A stretch of 64,000 nt of DNA from Acetivibrio mesophilus (GTDB taxonomy: Bacteria > Bacillota > Clostridia > Acetivibrionales > Acetivibrionaceae), in assembly GCF_004102745.1 (NCBI RefSeq), contig NZ_RLII01000008.1, forward strand, positions 1 to 64,000. The letters are read 5' to 3'. The position numbers were made by a program, and so were the translations under genes. Shown here one piece after another: positions 15,912-26,600 of this stretch. Below the pieces are notes generated by a model. The model made no database searches and was not told the origin of the DNA. It saw only the letters and a list, made by a program, of their open reading frames with translations. The number at the start of each line of letters is the position of its first letter. Positions within the stretch are counted from its first letter, which is position 1.

Positions 15912-17045
15912 ATGTTTCACGAATATAAAATACGGATAGGAGGGTATGAATACCCGTACTACCTTTCTTATAATACTGAAATTCTTATTGGGAAATTAAG
16001 AGCCTTGGGAGTTTGCTCTGTGTTCATTGTGTATGACAACTCTATAAATAAAGATTACATAACAAGTTTAAAGAATTTGCTTATGGGTGAAATTAAATGC
16101 GAGAGTGTCGGTATAAGCGTTGGTGAACATAATAAGAATATTGATAAAGTAAGGGAAATATCCGAGTATTTGCTTGAATGTGGTATAGACAGAAAATCAT
16201 GCATTGTTGCACTAGGTGGTGGAGTGCTCGGAAATATTGTTGGACTTGTAGCAGGATTGCTGTTTAGGGGAATCAGGCTGGTCCATATTCCTACCACTGT
16301 AATGGCTGCCACAGACTCGGTTTTGTCATTAAAACAGGCGGTGAATACCAAATTCGGTAAAAATCTTCTGGGAATGTTTTATAAACCGGAGATGGTTTTT
16401 ACGGACTACTCCTGCTTTAAGAGTCTTTCAAAGCGGGATTACAATGCAGGACTGGTGGAATTGATAAAGAACCTCGTCTCTGTGATTCCAGAGCATATTG
16501 ATGAGGTATATGGTATTTTAAATGACCGGGTGGAATACACCTTTGAAGAATTCAATCTCTTTTTAGATTTATCCATTCGGGCAAAATGCGGTCTTCTTAT
16601 AAACGATATGTATGAAAAAAAAGATGGGCTTGTATTTGAATACGGACATACAGTTGGACATGCTGTTGAATTCCTTTCAAGAGGAGAGATAAGGCATGGC
16701 GAGGGAGTTGCCTTCGGACTGATGGTTGAAAGTGAGATAAGCCGGGAATTGGGTTATCTGAAAGAAGAAGAAGTAGATATACATTATAAGCTAATAAATA
16801 AAATCGGAATCATTGATCAGTTGACCCGTATAAATACCTATTCGGAAGAAGAAATCTGGAATGTTATGAAATATGACAATAAAAGGGGTTATTGTGAAGA
16901 AAACGAAGGGACTGTTCCCATGGTTCTGTTAAAATCCCTGGGAGAGTGCTACGTAGAGAACGGAAGTTATGTAAAGCTAGTACAGGAAGATATCTTTAAG
17001 ATCAGTGTAAATAGAGTATTCAATAGAATAAGTGATTTTACATAG
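15912..17045 (+). CDS. Sugar-phosphate cyclase, 2-deoxy-scyllo-inosose synthase-like
   Basis: A member of the dehydroquinate synthase superfamily, which closes phosphorylated sugars into carbocycles with NAD and a metal. It resembles the BtrC/2-deoxy-scyllo-inosose synthase branch rather than AroB: ALGGGVLGNIVGLVAGLLF, LFRGIRLVHIPTT, then DSVLSLKQAVN followed by GKNLLG (AroB instead has a DSSVGGKTG-type motif), the metal site EYGHTVGHAVE with RHGEG, and YDNKRGY near the C-terminus. The 377 residues fit the family. It is the first gene of the NRPS/PKS run, 46 bp before the first synthetase, and starts behind AGGAAGG. DOI synthase makes the aminocyclitol precursor of butirosin-type antibiotics from glucose 6-phosphate. 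No DOI aminotransferase is seen in this window, so the true product may differ. Confidence 0.82.
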   Translation: MFHEYKIRIGGYEYPYYLSYNTEILIGKLRALGVCSVFIVYDNSINKDYITSLKNLLMGEIKCESVGISVGEHNKNIDKVREISEYLLECGIDRKSCIVALGGGVLGNIVGLVAGLLFRGIRLVHIPTTVMAATDSVLSLKQAVNTKFGKNLLGMFYKPEMVFTDYSCFKSLSKRDYNAGLVELIKNLVSVIPEHIDEVYGILNDRVEYTFEEFNLFLDLSIRAKCGLLINDMYEKKDGLVFEYGHTVGHAVEFLSRGEIRHGEGVAFGLMVESEISRELGYLKEEEVDIHYKLINKIGIIDQLTRINTYSEEEIWNVMKYDNKRGYCEENEGTVPMVLLKSLGECYVENGSYVKLVQEDIFKISVNRVFNRISDFT

Positions 17046-17091
17046 AGAATATTTTGTTGTCTTTAAGATTATATTTGGGGGATGTATAACA

Positions 17092-20000
17092 ATGGAATTA
17101 TACAGCAGTCTAGGAGATTTGCTTTTAAATAAAAGCGACGACAAGGGTATCACTTTTATTTCCCGGGAATTTGATGAAGAGTATATTTCATACAAAGATT
17201 TATGCCAAAGAGCCCTCGGAATTCTGTACGATTTGCAGGATAGAGGCATTAAGAGGGGCTGTGAGTTGGTGTTCCAGCTGGATAATTGCAGGGACTTTGT
17301 TTTATGCTTCTGGGCATGCATACTTGGGGGAATTATTCCCGTTCCTGTAGCGGTCGGCAATAATCAGGAACACAGGCTTAAGTTATTCGGGATATGGGAT
17401 ATGCTTAACAATCCGTATCTTATAACGGATATAAAGGGAATTAGAGTTCTTGAAAAAGCCATCGATGACGGTTTAAGCATCGAAAAAATTGAAAGTATAA
17501 AGAAAAGAACCATCCAAATTGACGACATAGGTAATTCAACAAGGGGTATCGGGGACATATACCAACCCTCTTTAGAGGACACAGCTTTTATACAGTTTTC
17601 TTCAGGCTCGACGGGACAACCCAAAGGGGTAGTTCTGAGCCACCGAAACTTGTTGACTAATATAGATGCAATTATTACAGGCTCTAGCACCACCGAGGCA
17701 GATTCAACCCTCAGTTGGATGCCTCTGACTCACGACATGGGTCTCATTGGATTTCACATATCTCCTGTTGCCGCAGGAATAAATCAATACATTATGCCTA
17801 CATCCCTGTTTATCCGCAATCCTGTGCTTTGGCTAAGAAAGGCGAATGAACACAGGATTACTTTGCTCTCATCTCCTAATTTTGGATATAAATATTTTCT
17901 TGAGTTTTACAGGCCTGAATCTGCAAAAGACTGGGATCTGTCCCATATTAGGCTGATATTTAACGGAGCTGAGCCTATTTCAGTGGATTTGTGCCAAAAG
18001 TTCTTGGGGGAGATGCACAAGCATGGGCTGAAATCAAATGTAATGTTTAATGTATATGGAATGGCAGAAGCTAGCCTTGCGGTGACTTTTCCGCATCCGG
18101 GAGAGGAACTCGAATCCATAAGACTAGATCGTAAGTCTTTGTCTATAGGAGACACAATCAAGGAGAACATTGAAGGGCAAGATACAGATGTTATTGAGTT
18201 TGCCGACCTGGGATTTCCGGTAAAGGGTTGTTCTGTACGAATTTGTGATGACTTTGGAAAGGTCCTTAATGAAAATACTATAGGGAATATAGAAATAAAG
18301 GGCGAGAATGTGACTTCAGGTTATTACAACAACAGCAGTGCTTCAGCGAAGGCAATAGGGATTGACGGATGGCTGAATACAGGGGACCTTGGTTTTATTA
18401 GAAAAGGCAGATTGATAGTTACCGGTAGAGCAAAGGATGTAATATTTGTTAACGGACAGAACTATTATGCCCATGATATTGAAAGAGTTTCAGAGGAAGT
18501 AGACGGGATAAAAATGGGTAGGGTTGCAGCTATCGGTGTATTTAATACCCATACGCAAAAAGATGACATAATAATTATGGTTTTATATAAGAAGAAGCTT
18601 GAGGATTTTGCTGAATTGGCAGTAAATATTAAAAAACAGATATATTTAAAAATGGGATTGGAAATAGCCAATGTGATACCAGTTTGGGATCTTCCCAAAA
18701 CCACCAGCGGAAAGATTCAAAGATACAGGCTTAAGGAAATGTACCAAAAAGGAGAATTAGATTCTGTTATTGCAAGTCTTGAAAAGCTTCTTGGCGAATT
18801 CGGTGACGAAAAGGTTTTTGATGCTCCTCAGAGCGAGATGGAAGAAGGGCTTCTGGAAATCTGCCGGAGAGTATTGGACGCTGATAGTATTGGAATGGAG
18901 GATAACCTTTTTGAAAAGGGAGTAGATTCACTAAAGGCATCCCTTTTAGTTGCTAGAATTCATAAGCTTTTTAATGTGGAGATTTCACTAGAGGAGTTTT
19001 TTGGATTCCCTACAATAAGAGGCCTGGCTGGATATATTGAAGCCGCAGAGGAAAGGGCTTACACCTCAATTGAGAGTATTGCAGAAAACAGTTGTTATGA
19101 GGTAACTCCAGCGCAAAAGAGGCTTTTTGCACTGGATAGAATTGAAGGAGCAGGGACAAGCTACAACATTCCGGCTGCTTTGATGATTGAAGGAAATATT
19201 GACATACCAAAGCTTCAGCGGGCATTTGAAGAGCTAATAAGAAGGCATGATACTCTCCGTACTTCCTTTGAAATTGTTGATAGCGAGCCCGTTCAGAAGA
19301 TACATAAAAATGTTGAATTCAGTGTAAAAGTTGTGGAGGGAATAGATGCCGGACTTGATAATGATAGCGAGGACATCAAAGATCAAATAGATAGGTTGGC
19401 AGATAATTTTATTAAACCCTTTGACTTAGCAAAAGCTCCTCTTATTAGGGTACAAATAGTAAGGCTGTCAGAGCAAAGACATATTCTGCTTTTGGACATG
19501 CACCATATAATATCGGATGGAACATCCATGGGTATTTTGGTTAAGGAGTTTGTAAGCCTTTACAAGGGAGAGAAACTAAAAGATTTAAGTGTGCAGTATA
19601 AGGACTATGCCGGATGGAAGAAGAGTATGGAAGAAGGGGATGCTTTATTAAAGCAAGAGGGCTACTGGTTAAGTAGGTTTCATGGGGAGATTCCGGTTCT
19701 TACTCTGCCTCTGGATTTTCCAAGGCCTGCAGTTAGGAGTTTTGAAGGAGATAGAATATGGTTTGAAATTGACAGTAGCTTAAAGCAAAGGCTCAAGGAA
19801 TTGGGGACCAAAAAGGGAGCAAGCCTTTATATGGTTTTATTGGCTGCATACAACATATTGCTGTCCAAATATTCCGGTCAGGAGGATATAGTTGTTGGTT
19901 CACCAATAGCCGGGAGGAATCATCCTGATACGGAGAATATTGTGGGAATGTTTGTAAACACCTTGCCGCTAAGGAATTTCCCGGAAGGCAACAAGACCTT

Positions 20001-23000
20001 CTCCAATTTCCTTGACGAGGTGAGAAGAGATACATTAAGGGCTTATCAGAATCAGGACTATCAGTTTGAACAGCTGGTGGAAAAGCTGGGTGTAAAAAGA
20101 GATATGAGCCGAAACCCAATTTTTGATACAATGTTTGTTCTTCAGAACATGGAAATACCTGAAATAGAAATAGAGGAAGCAAGGTTCGTAAGGCATAACC
20201 TTAGGAATAAAGCAGCGAAGTTTGATATTACTCTGGAGGCGGAAGAAAATAGGAATGGGATAAGCTTCAGTCTGGAGTACAATACCGGTATTTTCAAGAG
20301 GGGGACAATAGAAAGACTTGCCCGTCACTTTAATAAAATACTGGAGGAGATTGCAAAAAACCCCCATAAAGAAATTTATAAGATTGACATGCTGGATAAA
20401 GAGGAAAAAGAGCAGATTCTTGTGGACTTTAACGACACGAAGAAAGAATACCCCAAGGACAAGACCCTGAGCCTGGTATTTGAGGAGCAGGTGGAAAGGA
20501 CACCTAATGCGGTGGCGGTAATCTTTGGGGAAGAAAAGCTCACATACCTGGAGCTTAACCAAAGGGCCAATTCTTTGGCAAGGGTGCTGAGGCAAAAGGG
20601 TGTAGGCAAGGAAAGTATCGTAGCAATAATGCTGGAGCGTTCCACAGAGATGATGGTGGGGATACTGGCAGTATTGAAGGCAGGAGGTGCCTACCTTCCG
20701 ATAAGCCCGTCGTATCCGGAGGAAAGAACCCGGTATATGCTGGAGGATAGCGGCACATCCCTTCTATTGACGAAAGAGGGGGGCTATGGGAAGAAATTTG
20801 AATTTTCTTTGGACCTTACGATACTGGACCTGGATGACCGTTCGTTGTACATGGGAGATGGATCAAACTTAGGTCCGGTAAATGACTCCGGAAGCCTTGC
20901 CTATGTGATATACACCTCGGGATCAACCGGGAAACCCAAGGGAGCTATGATAGAGCATTATTCTGTAATAAACCGCCTAAGCTGGATGCAGAATAAGTAC
21001 CCCATAGGAAAAGAGGATACCATCCTTCAAAAAACTCCTTATACCTTTGACGTATCGGTGTGGGAGCTGTTCTGGTGGTTTTTTGTAGGGTCAAAGGTAT
21101 GCTTCCTTGAGCCGGGCGGGGAAAAGGACCCGGGAGCGATAATTGATGAAGTGGAAAAGAATGATATAACCACCATGCACTTTGTTCCTTCCATGCTGAA
21201 TATGTTTTTGGAGTATCTGGAGGAAGAAAGCGGATTGGAAAGGATTGCGAGCTTAAGACAGGTGTTTGCAAGCGGAGAGGCCTTAGGGACAAAGCAGGTG
21301 ATAAGGTTTAACCGGCTGGCAGGAAAGAGACATGGTACAAGGCTCATAAATCTATACGGACCTACAGAGGCAACAGTCGATGTGTCTTACTTTGATTGTC
21401 CTTTGGGCGAAGAGATTGATCTTGTGCCCATAGGAAAGCCCATAGACAATATACGGCTGTACATAGTGGATCGGTACAACAACCTCCAACCGGTGGGAAT
21501 ACCGGGAGAGCTCTGTATAGCAGGGGATGGAGTAGGAAGAGGCTATTTGAATCGGCCCGAGCTTACCAAGGAGAAGTTTGTAACAGATCCCTTTACCGGT
21601 TTGGGCAGTAGAGAGAACGGGACTACATCGAAAGAGGTCATGTATAGAACCGGGGATTTGGCAAGGTGGCTTCCCGACGGCAATATAGAATACTTGGGAA
21701 GAATAGACCACCAGGTAAAGGTAAGGGGCTTTAGAATAGAACTGGGAGAGATAGAAGAAGAGCTTATAAAGCATGAGGATATAAAGGAAGCGGTGGTAAT
21801 GGCAAGGGAAGATAAGGATGGCGGCAATTACCTTTGCGCATACATCACAGCGGACAGGGAAATTACTCCTGCAGAGCTTAGGGAGCATTTGACGAGAAAC
21901 CTTCCGGAATACATGGTTCCGTCCTACTTCATGATGCTTGACAAAATGCCGTTGTCACCCAACGGAAAGGTTGACAGAAAGGCACTTCCTATGCCTTCAA
22001 TCAATATAGATACTGAAGTTGAGTATACCCCTCCAGGCAACGAAATTGAGCACAAGATGGCAATGGTGTGGGAGAAAGTACTTCGACTTCCGAAGGTTGG
22101 AATCAATAATGACTTTTTTGAATTGGGAGGAGACTCGATAAAGGCAATACAGGTAGTTTCCTTGCTGGCACGGGAAGGAATAGATATTGAGGTAAAGGAT
22201 ATTCTTGTATATCGTACGATTGCAGGAATCCTCCTTAATGTGAAACCGAAGAATTTAAAGAACTACGGACAGGGAACTATTGAAGGAAGCTTTGGCAAAA
22301 CGCCTGTGGTTGGCTGGTTCTTTAGCAGAGAATTCGACGACCCCGGTTATTATAATCAATCGGTTTTACTTAAGATGAAGAGGAAAATAGATATTACAAA
22401 TCTCGAAAGGGTGTTTAAAAAGATAATAGAACACCATGATGCCTTGAGAATAAATTATTCGGCGGAAGATAAAAGACTGTATTATAATACCCGCCATCTT
22501 GAGGAGGATTTTAAAATTGAGACCTTTGATATTTCGGGTCTTGCGGAAAATGAACAAAAAGAAGCAATGATAAATATAGGGGAATCCCTTAAGGCGGGTT
22601 TTGATATAGAGAATGGACTTTTGATTAGGGTAGCTCTAATCAATTTTAACGAGAATGACACAAGACTTCTTATCACAATGCATCATCTGGTGGTTGACGG
22701 GGTTTCTTGGAGGATTATACTAGAGGATCTGTACACTGTATCTAAAGCAATAGAAAGGGGCAGTGAGATAATCCTTCCTCCAAAGACGGCTTCCCTCAAA
22801 GAGTGGTATGAAAAGCTGGATTCATTAAAGGATAGTTCAAAATTTCACGAAGAAAAAGAGTTCTGGCTTTCCAGTGACAGCGTTGAATTTAGGCTTCCGG
22901 AAGATTTTGAGACTTCGGATTCGAGCCTCAATACCGGTGCGGTGATTGAAGGAAGACTTGACATAGAGGAGACGGAAAAGCTCCTAAAGGATGCTCACAA

Positions 23001-23652
23001 GGCCTATAACACCAATGTGGAAGATATCCTTTTGATTGCTTTGGCAAAGACAATAAGGGAGTGGACAGGTCAAAGTGAAATGGTAATAGAGACAGAAAGC
23101 CACGGAAGGAACATCGATGATATTGATGTTTCCAGGACGGTGGGATGGTTTACCGCCATATACCCTTTAAAACTTGAGATTACCCGGGAGGATGTCGGGG
23201 AGCAGATAAAGGAAATAAAGGAGCAGATAAGATCGGTTCCTCAAAAAGGCATAGGGTACGGAATACTTAAATATTTAAGCCATGCTATACCGGAAAAGAG
23301 AGACATTGCGGAAATAAGGTTCAACTACCTCGGACGATTTGACCAAGAGGGAGACAATGATATTTTTGCTTATTCTATCATGAGTACCGGAAGGGATATT
23401 AGCATCAACAACTCTATGGCGGCAAAAATAGAGATAAATTGCATGGTAGTAAACAATGTGTTTAAAATAGATATTCTTTTTAGCGAAAAGATGTACAGGA
23501 AAGAAACCATGGAAGGTTTTAGAGACAGATACATGAAAAACCTTAAGGATATAGTAGAATATACAACTGCAACCCAGGAAGTATTTTTTACTCCATCAGA
23601 CTTTGAGACACTAGATATAAATCAGGAAGATTTGGATATGTTGCTTGGTTAG
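17092..23652 (+). CDS. NRPS 1: FAAL-carrier-C-A(Ser)-carrier-E
   Basis: The loading synthetase, 2186 residues. Residues 1-560 form a fatty acyl-AMP ligase-like domain (FSSGSTGQPKG near 165, HDMGLIG, TGDLG near 432) expected to load an acyl chain on carrier 1 (GVDSLKA near 611). C1 spans about 669-1100 with HHIISDG near 804. The A domain (about 1103-1636) has hand-aligned specificity residues DVWHFSLVD(K), the serine code of EntF. Carrier 2 (ELGGDSIKA) is near 1680. An epimerisation domain follows (about 1728-2186; HHLVVDGVSW near 1863), predicting a D-Ser product. ATG 17092 follows a GGGGGA site; the upstream frame to 17032 overlaps the cyclase gene. The A domain is one of three nearly identical copies. 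Confidence 0.93.
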   Translation: MELYSSLGDLLLNKSDDKGITFISREFDEEYISYKDLCQRALGILYDLQDRGIKRGCELVFQLDNCRDFVLCFWACILGGIIPVPVAVGNNQEHRLKLFGIWDMLNNPYLITDIKGIRVLEKAIDDGLSIEKIESIKKRTIQIDDIGNSTRGIGDIYQPSLEDTAFIQFSSGSTGQPKGVVLSHRNLLTNIDAIITGSSTTEADSTLSWMPLTHDMGLIGFHISPVAAGINQYIMPTSLFIRNPVLWLRKANEHRITLLSSPNFGYKYFLEFYRPESAKDWDLSHIRLIFNGAEPISVDLCQKFLGEMHKHGLKSNVMFNVYGMAEASLAVTFPHPGEELESIRLDRKSLSIGDTIKENIEGQDTDVIEFADLGFPVKGCSVRICDDFGKVLNENTIGNIEIKGENVTSGYYNNSSASAKAIGIDGWLNTGDLGFIRKGRLIVTGRAKDVIFVNGQNYYAHDIERVSEEVDGIKMGRVAAIGVFNTHTQKDDIIIMVLYKKKLEDFAELAVNIKKQIYLKMGLEIANVIPVWDLPKTTSGKIQRYRLKEMYQKGELDSVIASLEKLLGEFGDEKVFDAPQSEMEEGLLEICRRVLDADSIGMEDNLFEKGVDSLKASLLVARIHKLFNVEISLEEFFGFPTIRGLAGYIEAAEERAYTSIESIAENSCYEVTPAQKRLFALDRIEGAGTSYNIPAALMIEGNIDIPKLQRAFEELIRRHDTLRTSFEIVDSEPVQKIHKNVEFSVKVVEGIDAGLDNDSEDIKDQIDRLADNFIKPFDLAKAPLIRVQIVRLSEQRHILLLDMHHIISDGTSMGILVKEFVSLYKGEKLKDLSVQYKDYAGWKKSMEEGDALLKQEGYWLSRFHGEIPVLTLPLDFPRPAVRSFEGDRIWFEIDSSLKQRLKELGTKKGASLYMVLLAAYNILLSKYSGQEDIVVGSPIAGRNHPDTENIVGMFVNTLPLRNFPEGNKTFSNFLDEVRRDTLRAYQNQDYQFEQLVEKLGVKRDMSRNPIFDTMFVLQNMEIPEIEIEEARFVRHNLRNKAAKFDITLEAEENRNGISFSLEYNTGIFKRGTIERLARHFNKILEEIAKNPHKEIYKIDMLDKEEKEQILVDFNDTKKEYPKDKTLSLVFEEQVERTPNAVAVIFGEEKLTYLELNQRANSLARVLRQKGVGKESIVAIMLERSTEMMVGILAVLKAGGAYLPISPSYPEERTRYMLEDSGTSLLLTKEGGYGKKFEFSLDLTILDLDDRSLYMGDGSNLGPVNDSGSLAYVIYTSGSTGKPKGAMIEHYSVINRLSWMQNKYPIGKEDTILQKTPYTFDVSVWELFWWFFVGSKVCFLEPGGEKDPGAIIDEVEKNDITTMHFVPSMLNMFLEYLEEESGLERIASLRQVFASGEALGTKQVIRFNRLAGKRHGTRLINLYGPTEATVDVSYFDCPLGEEIDLVPIGKPIDNIRLYIVDRYNNLQPVGIPGELCIAGDGVGRGYLNRPELTKEKFVTDPFTGLGSRENGTTSKEVMYRTGDLARWLPDGNIEYLGRIDHQVKVRGFRIELGEIEEELIKHEDIKEAVVMAREDKDGGNYLCAYITADREITPAELREHLTRNLPEYMVPSYFMMLDKMPLSPNGKVDRKALPMPSINIDTEVEYTPPGNEIEHKMAMVWEKVLRLPKVGINNDFFELGGDSIKAIQVVSLLAREGIDIEVKDILVYRTIAGILLNVKPKNLKNYGQGTIEGSFGKTPVVGWFFSREFDDPGYYNQSVLLKMKRKIDITNLERVFKKIIEHHDALRINYSAEDKRLYYNTRHLEEDFKIETFDISGLAENEQKEAMINIGESLKAGFDIENGLLIRVALINFNENDTRLLITMHHLVVDGVSWRIILEDLYTVSKAIERGSEIILPPKTASLKEWYEKLDSLKDSSKFHEEKEFWLSSDSVEFRLPEDFETSDSSLNTGAVIEGRLDIEETEKLLKDAHKAYNTNVEDILLIALAKTIREWTGQSEMVIETESHGRNIDDIDVSRTVGWFTAIYPLKLEITREDVGEQIKEIKEQIRSVPQKGIGYGILKYLSHAIPEKRDIAEIRFNYLGRFDQEGDNDIFAYSIMSTGRDISINNSMAAKIEINCMVVNNVFKIDILFSEKMYRKETMEGFRDRYMKNLKDIVEYTTATQEVFFTPSDFETLDINQEDLDMLLG
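20275..21993 (+). repeat. Serine adenylation-domain repeat, copy 1
   Basis: About 1.7 kb covering the end of C1 and nearly all of the Ser A domain of NRPS 1. It aligns without gaps to copy 2 (offset 7801 bp) and copy 3 (offset 11002 bp), with only scattered substitutions including silent sites. It shares extra upstream sequence (from about 20275) with copy 3 only. Identity stops abruptly near 21993. Confidence 0.88.
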
Positions 23653-23671
23653 AAATCAGGGGGGTTGACGT

Positions 23672-26600
23672 ATGACAGCGAACAAGCTTGATAAAAAAAA
23701 TATAGAGGATATATTGTCGTTGACTGCAATGCAGGAGGGGATACTGTTTCATTACAGAAGCAATCCCGAAAGCAGGCAGTATTTTGAACAGCTGAGCATG
23801 AGGATTGCGGGAAATCTAGATGCTGATATATTTAAAAAAGCATGGAATTTTACAGCACAGAACAATGAGGTCTTAAGAACGGTATTTAGATGGGAAAAGC
23901 TCGAAAAGCCGGTTCAGGTGGTTTTAAGAAACTATGAGATTCCGGTGAGGGTCTATGATATTTCCGAATATGAAGAGGAAGAAATACAAAGACAGCTCGA
24001 GGCAATAAAGGAAAAGGACAGGAAAGAAGGCATAGACATAAGCACGGAGCCCTTCAGAATAACTCTTTGCAAGCTCAAGAAGGACAGGTATGAGGTTATT
24101 TTATCCAATCACCACATACTCTACGATGGCTGGAGCAACTCCGTAATTCTTAAGGAGTTTTTAGAAGCGTACGATGCTTTTGAAAAAGGCCAACAGCCGC
24201 TAAGGACTGCAAAGAATCGGTATAGAGAATTTGTGAAATGGCATCAAGGCCGGGATATCAATACACAGAAAAGCTATTGGACAAAGTATCTTGAAGGGAT
24301 GGAAAGCAGGACGCTGCTGCCCTGGGATTCAAAAAAGCAGGGGGAGATAAAAAAGGCCCAGGTGTATACCCTTGAGATTGAAAAGGAAAAAGCCCATAGA
24401 ATAAAGAATTTTGCCCGGGAGCAAAAGGTGGCTTTGGCATCGGTTTTATACGCAGCTTGGGGAATACTACTTCAGAGGTATAATAATTCGGAGGATGTTA
24501 TCTTCGGTACTACGGTATCGGGCAGAACGGCAAAAATAAATGGGATTGAGAATATGGTGGGCCTCTTTATAAACACACCCCCACTTCGGATCAGGTCAAA
24601 AGCTGGTGAGCAGGTATCCGGCCTGCTGGATGAAGTGGAAAAATCCCTCAGGGATAGGGGACCTTATGAAGACACTCCCCTGACAGAAATCAAAGCTTGC
24701 AGCAGTATGGATAGTAAAGAGACTTTGTTTGATTCTATAATGGTAATTGAAAACTATCCTCTGGATAAGCAGATGATGAGCAAAGACAGCTGTCTTGCGA
24801 TAGAGTCCTTTTCCATGTTTGAAATGACTAATTTTGATATTGCTGTTGCGGTATCGGTGTTTGACGGCATGGAGTTGGAATTTATTTACAATAGTGATGT
24901 GTTTTGCTTAAGTACTATAGAAAGGATGTCCGGGCAGCTAATAAATATTATCGATTGCATGGTTTCAAACCCTTGTATTGAGGTTTCAAAAATAGATATT
25001 TTATCAAAAAATGAAAGAGATGAAATTTTATATAGATATAACAATACAGCTACTCTATATCCAAAGAATAGAACTTTGAGCCAGTTGTTTGAAGAACAGG
25101 CCCAAAGGGTTCCGGAAAATATAGCCCTTGTTTTTGAGGGTATGGAAATGACATATAGAGAGCTTAATGAAAAGGCCAATCGCTTCGCAAATTTCCTAAG
25201 GAAAAAAGGAGTGGCAGCGGAAAGCATAGTAGGTGTACTTTTGGAACGCTCACCGGATATGATTGTTGCTATTTTGGGAATTTTGAAAGCGGGAGGGGCT
25301 TATCTTCCTATAGACCCGGAGTATCCCGCAGAAAGGATTGCTTCAATCATTCGTGACTCGGGTACTAGATTACTGGTTTTGGGTGCAGGGCTCGAAGCGA
25401 AGCTTTCATCAGAGGATCCTTCGCCGGAACTTATTGTAATGGGTGGAAATAACGATGATTTTCAGCATGAAGATGGGGAAAATATCGAGTGTATAAACTC
25501 TTCCGAAAGCCTAGCTTATGTTATGTACACTTCCGGTTCTACCGGTATGCCCAAAGGAAACCTTACCACTCACTATAATATAAGCAGAGTGGTTAAAAAT
25601 ACCAATTATATTGATATTACCGACAGGGATACATTACTGCAGCTGTCCAATTATGCTTTTGACGGCTCTACCTTTGATATTTTCGGGGCGCTTCTGAACG
25701 GAGCAAAGCTTGTCTTGGTCAAAAGTCAGACTTTACTGGATATTCTTGAGTTGTCAAGACTTATAGAGAACGAAAAGATAACGGTATTTTTCATAACTAC
25801 AGCTTTGTTCAATACTCTTGCGGACCTAAACCCCCAATGCTTTAAAAATGTCAGAAAAGTACTCTTCGGAGGGGAAAGAGTCTCGGTACCTCATGTCAGG
25901 AAGGTATTGGACTGTGTGGGTCCGGGGCGGTTGATACATGTTTACGGACCTACGGAAAGTACTGTTTTTGCCTCATACCACTTTATTGATGCCGTAGGAG
26001 ACGAGGATGCAACCATACCGATTGGAAAGCCTTTATCCAACACAAAGATATATGTTGTAGATAAAAATAACAACCTCCAGCCTTTTGGAGCTCAAGGGGA
26101 ATTGTGCATAGCTGGGGACGGATTGGCAAAGGGTTATCTTAATCGGCCGGAATTAACTAAAGAAAAATTTGTCCCGAATCCCTTTGAGGCATATGACAAT
26201 GAAAGGTGCAATGAAGGTGGTAAAGACAAGGAATGTAAATTGATGTACAGGACCGGAGACCTTGTCCGATGGCGCTCAGATGGCAGTATCGAATTTATTG
26301 ACAGAATAGATACCCAAGTGAAGCTTAGGGGATTTAGGGTAGAACTTGGAGAGATAGAGGCGAGGATTCTTGAATATGAAGGAATCAGAGAAGGAGTTGT
26401 GATTGCCCGGGAAGACAAGAAGGGAAGTAAATACCTGTGTGCTTACTTTACGTCAAAAGAGGAAATCTCTTTGTCCTGCCTTCGGGAGTATTTGCTGGCA
26501 AAGCTTCCTGCGTACATGGTTCCCGCTAGCTTTATCAGACTTGAGGAAATGCCCCTTAACTCCAACGGTAAGATCGACAAAAGGAGACTGCCGGAGCCAG

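Noticed and set aside
15912-17045. Cyclase as a housekeeping 3-dehydroquinate synthase (AroB)
   Set aside because: The DSVLSLKQAVN segment, EYGHTVGHAVE and YDNKRGY fit the DOI synthase branch better, and no other shikimate genes are near.
20035-20758. Several overlapping reverse-strand open frames inside the synthetase genes, recurring at 28.1 and 31.3 kb
   Set aside because: They are antisense shadows that recur only because the serine adenylation domain is repeated; no start sites or family features.
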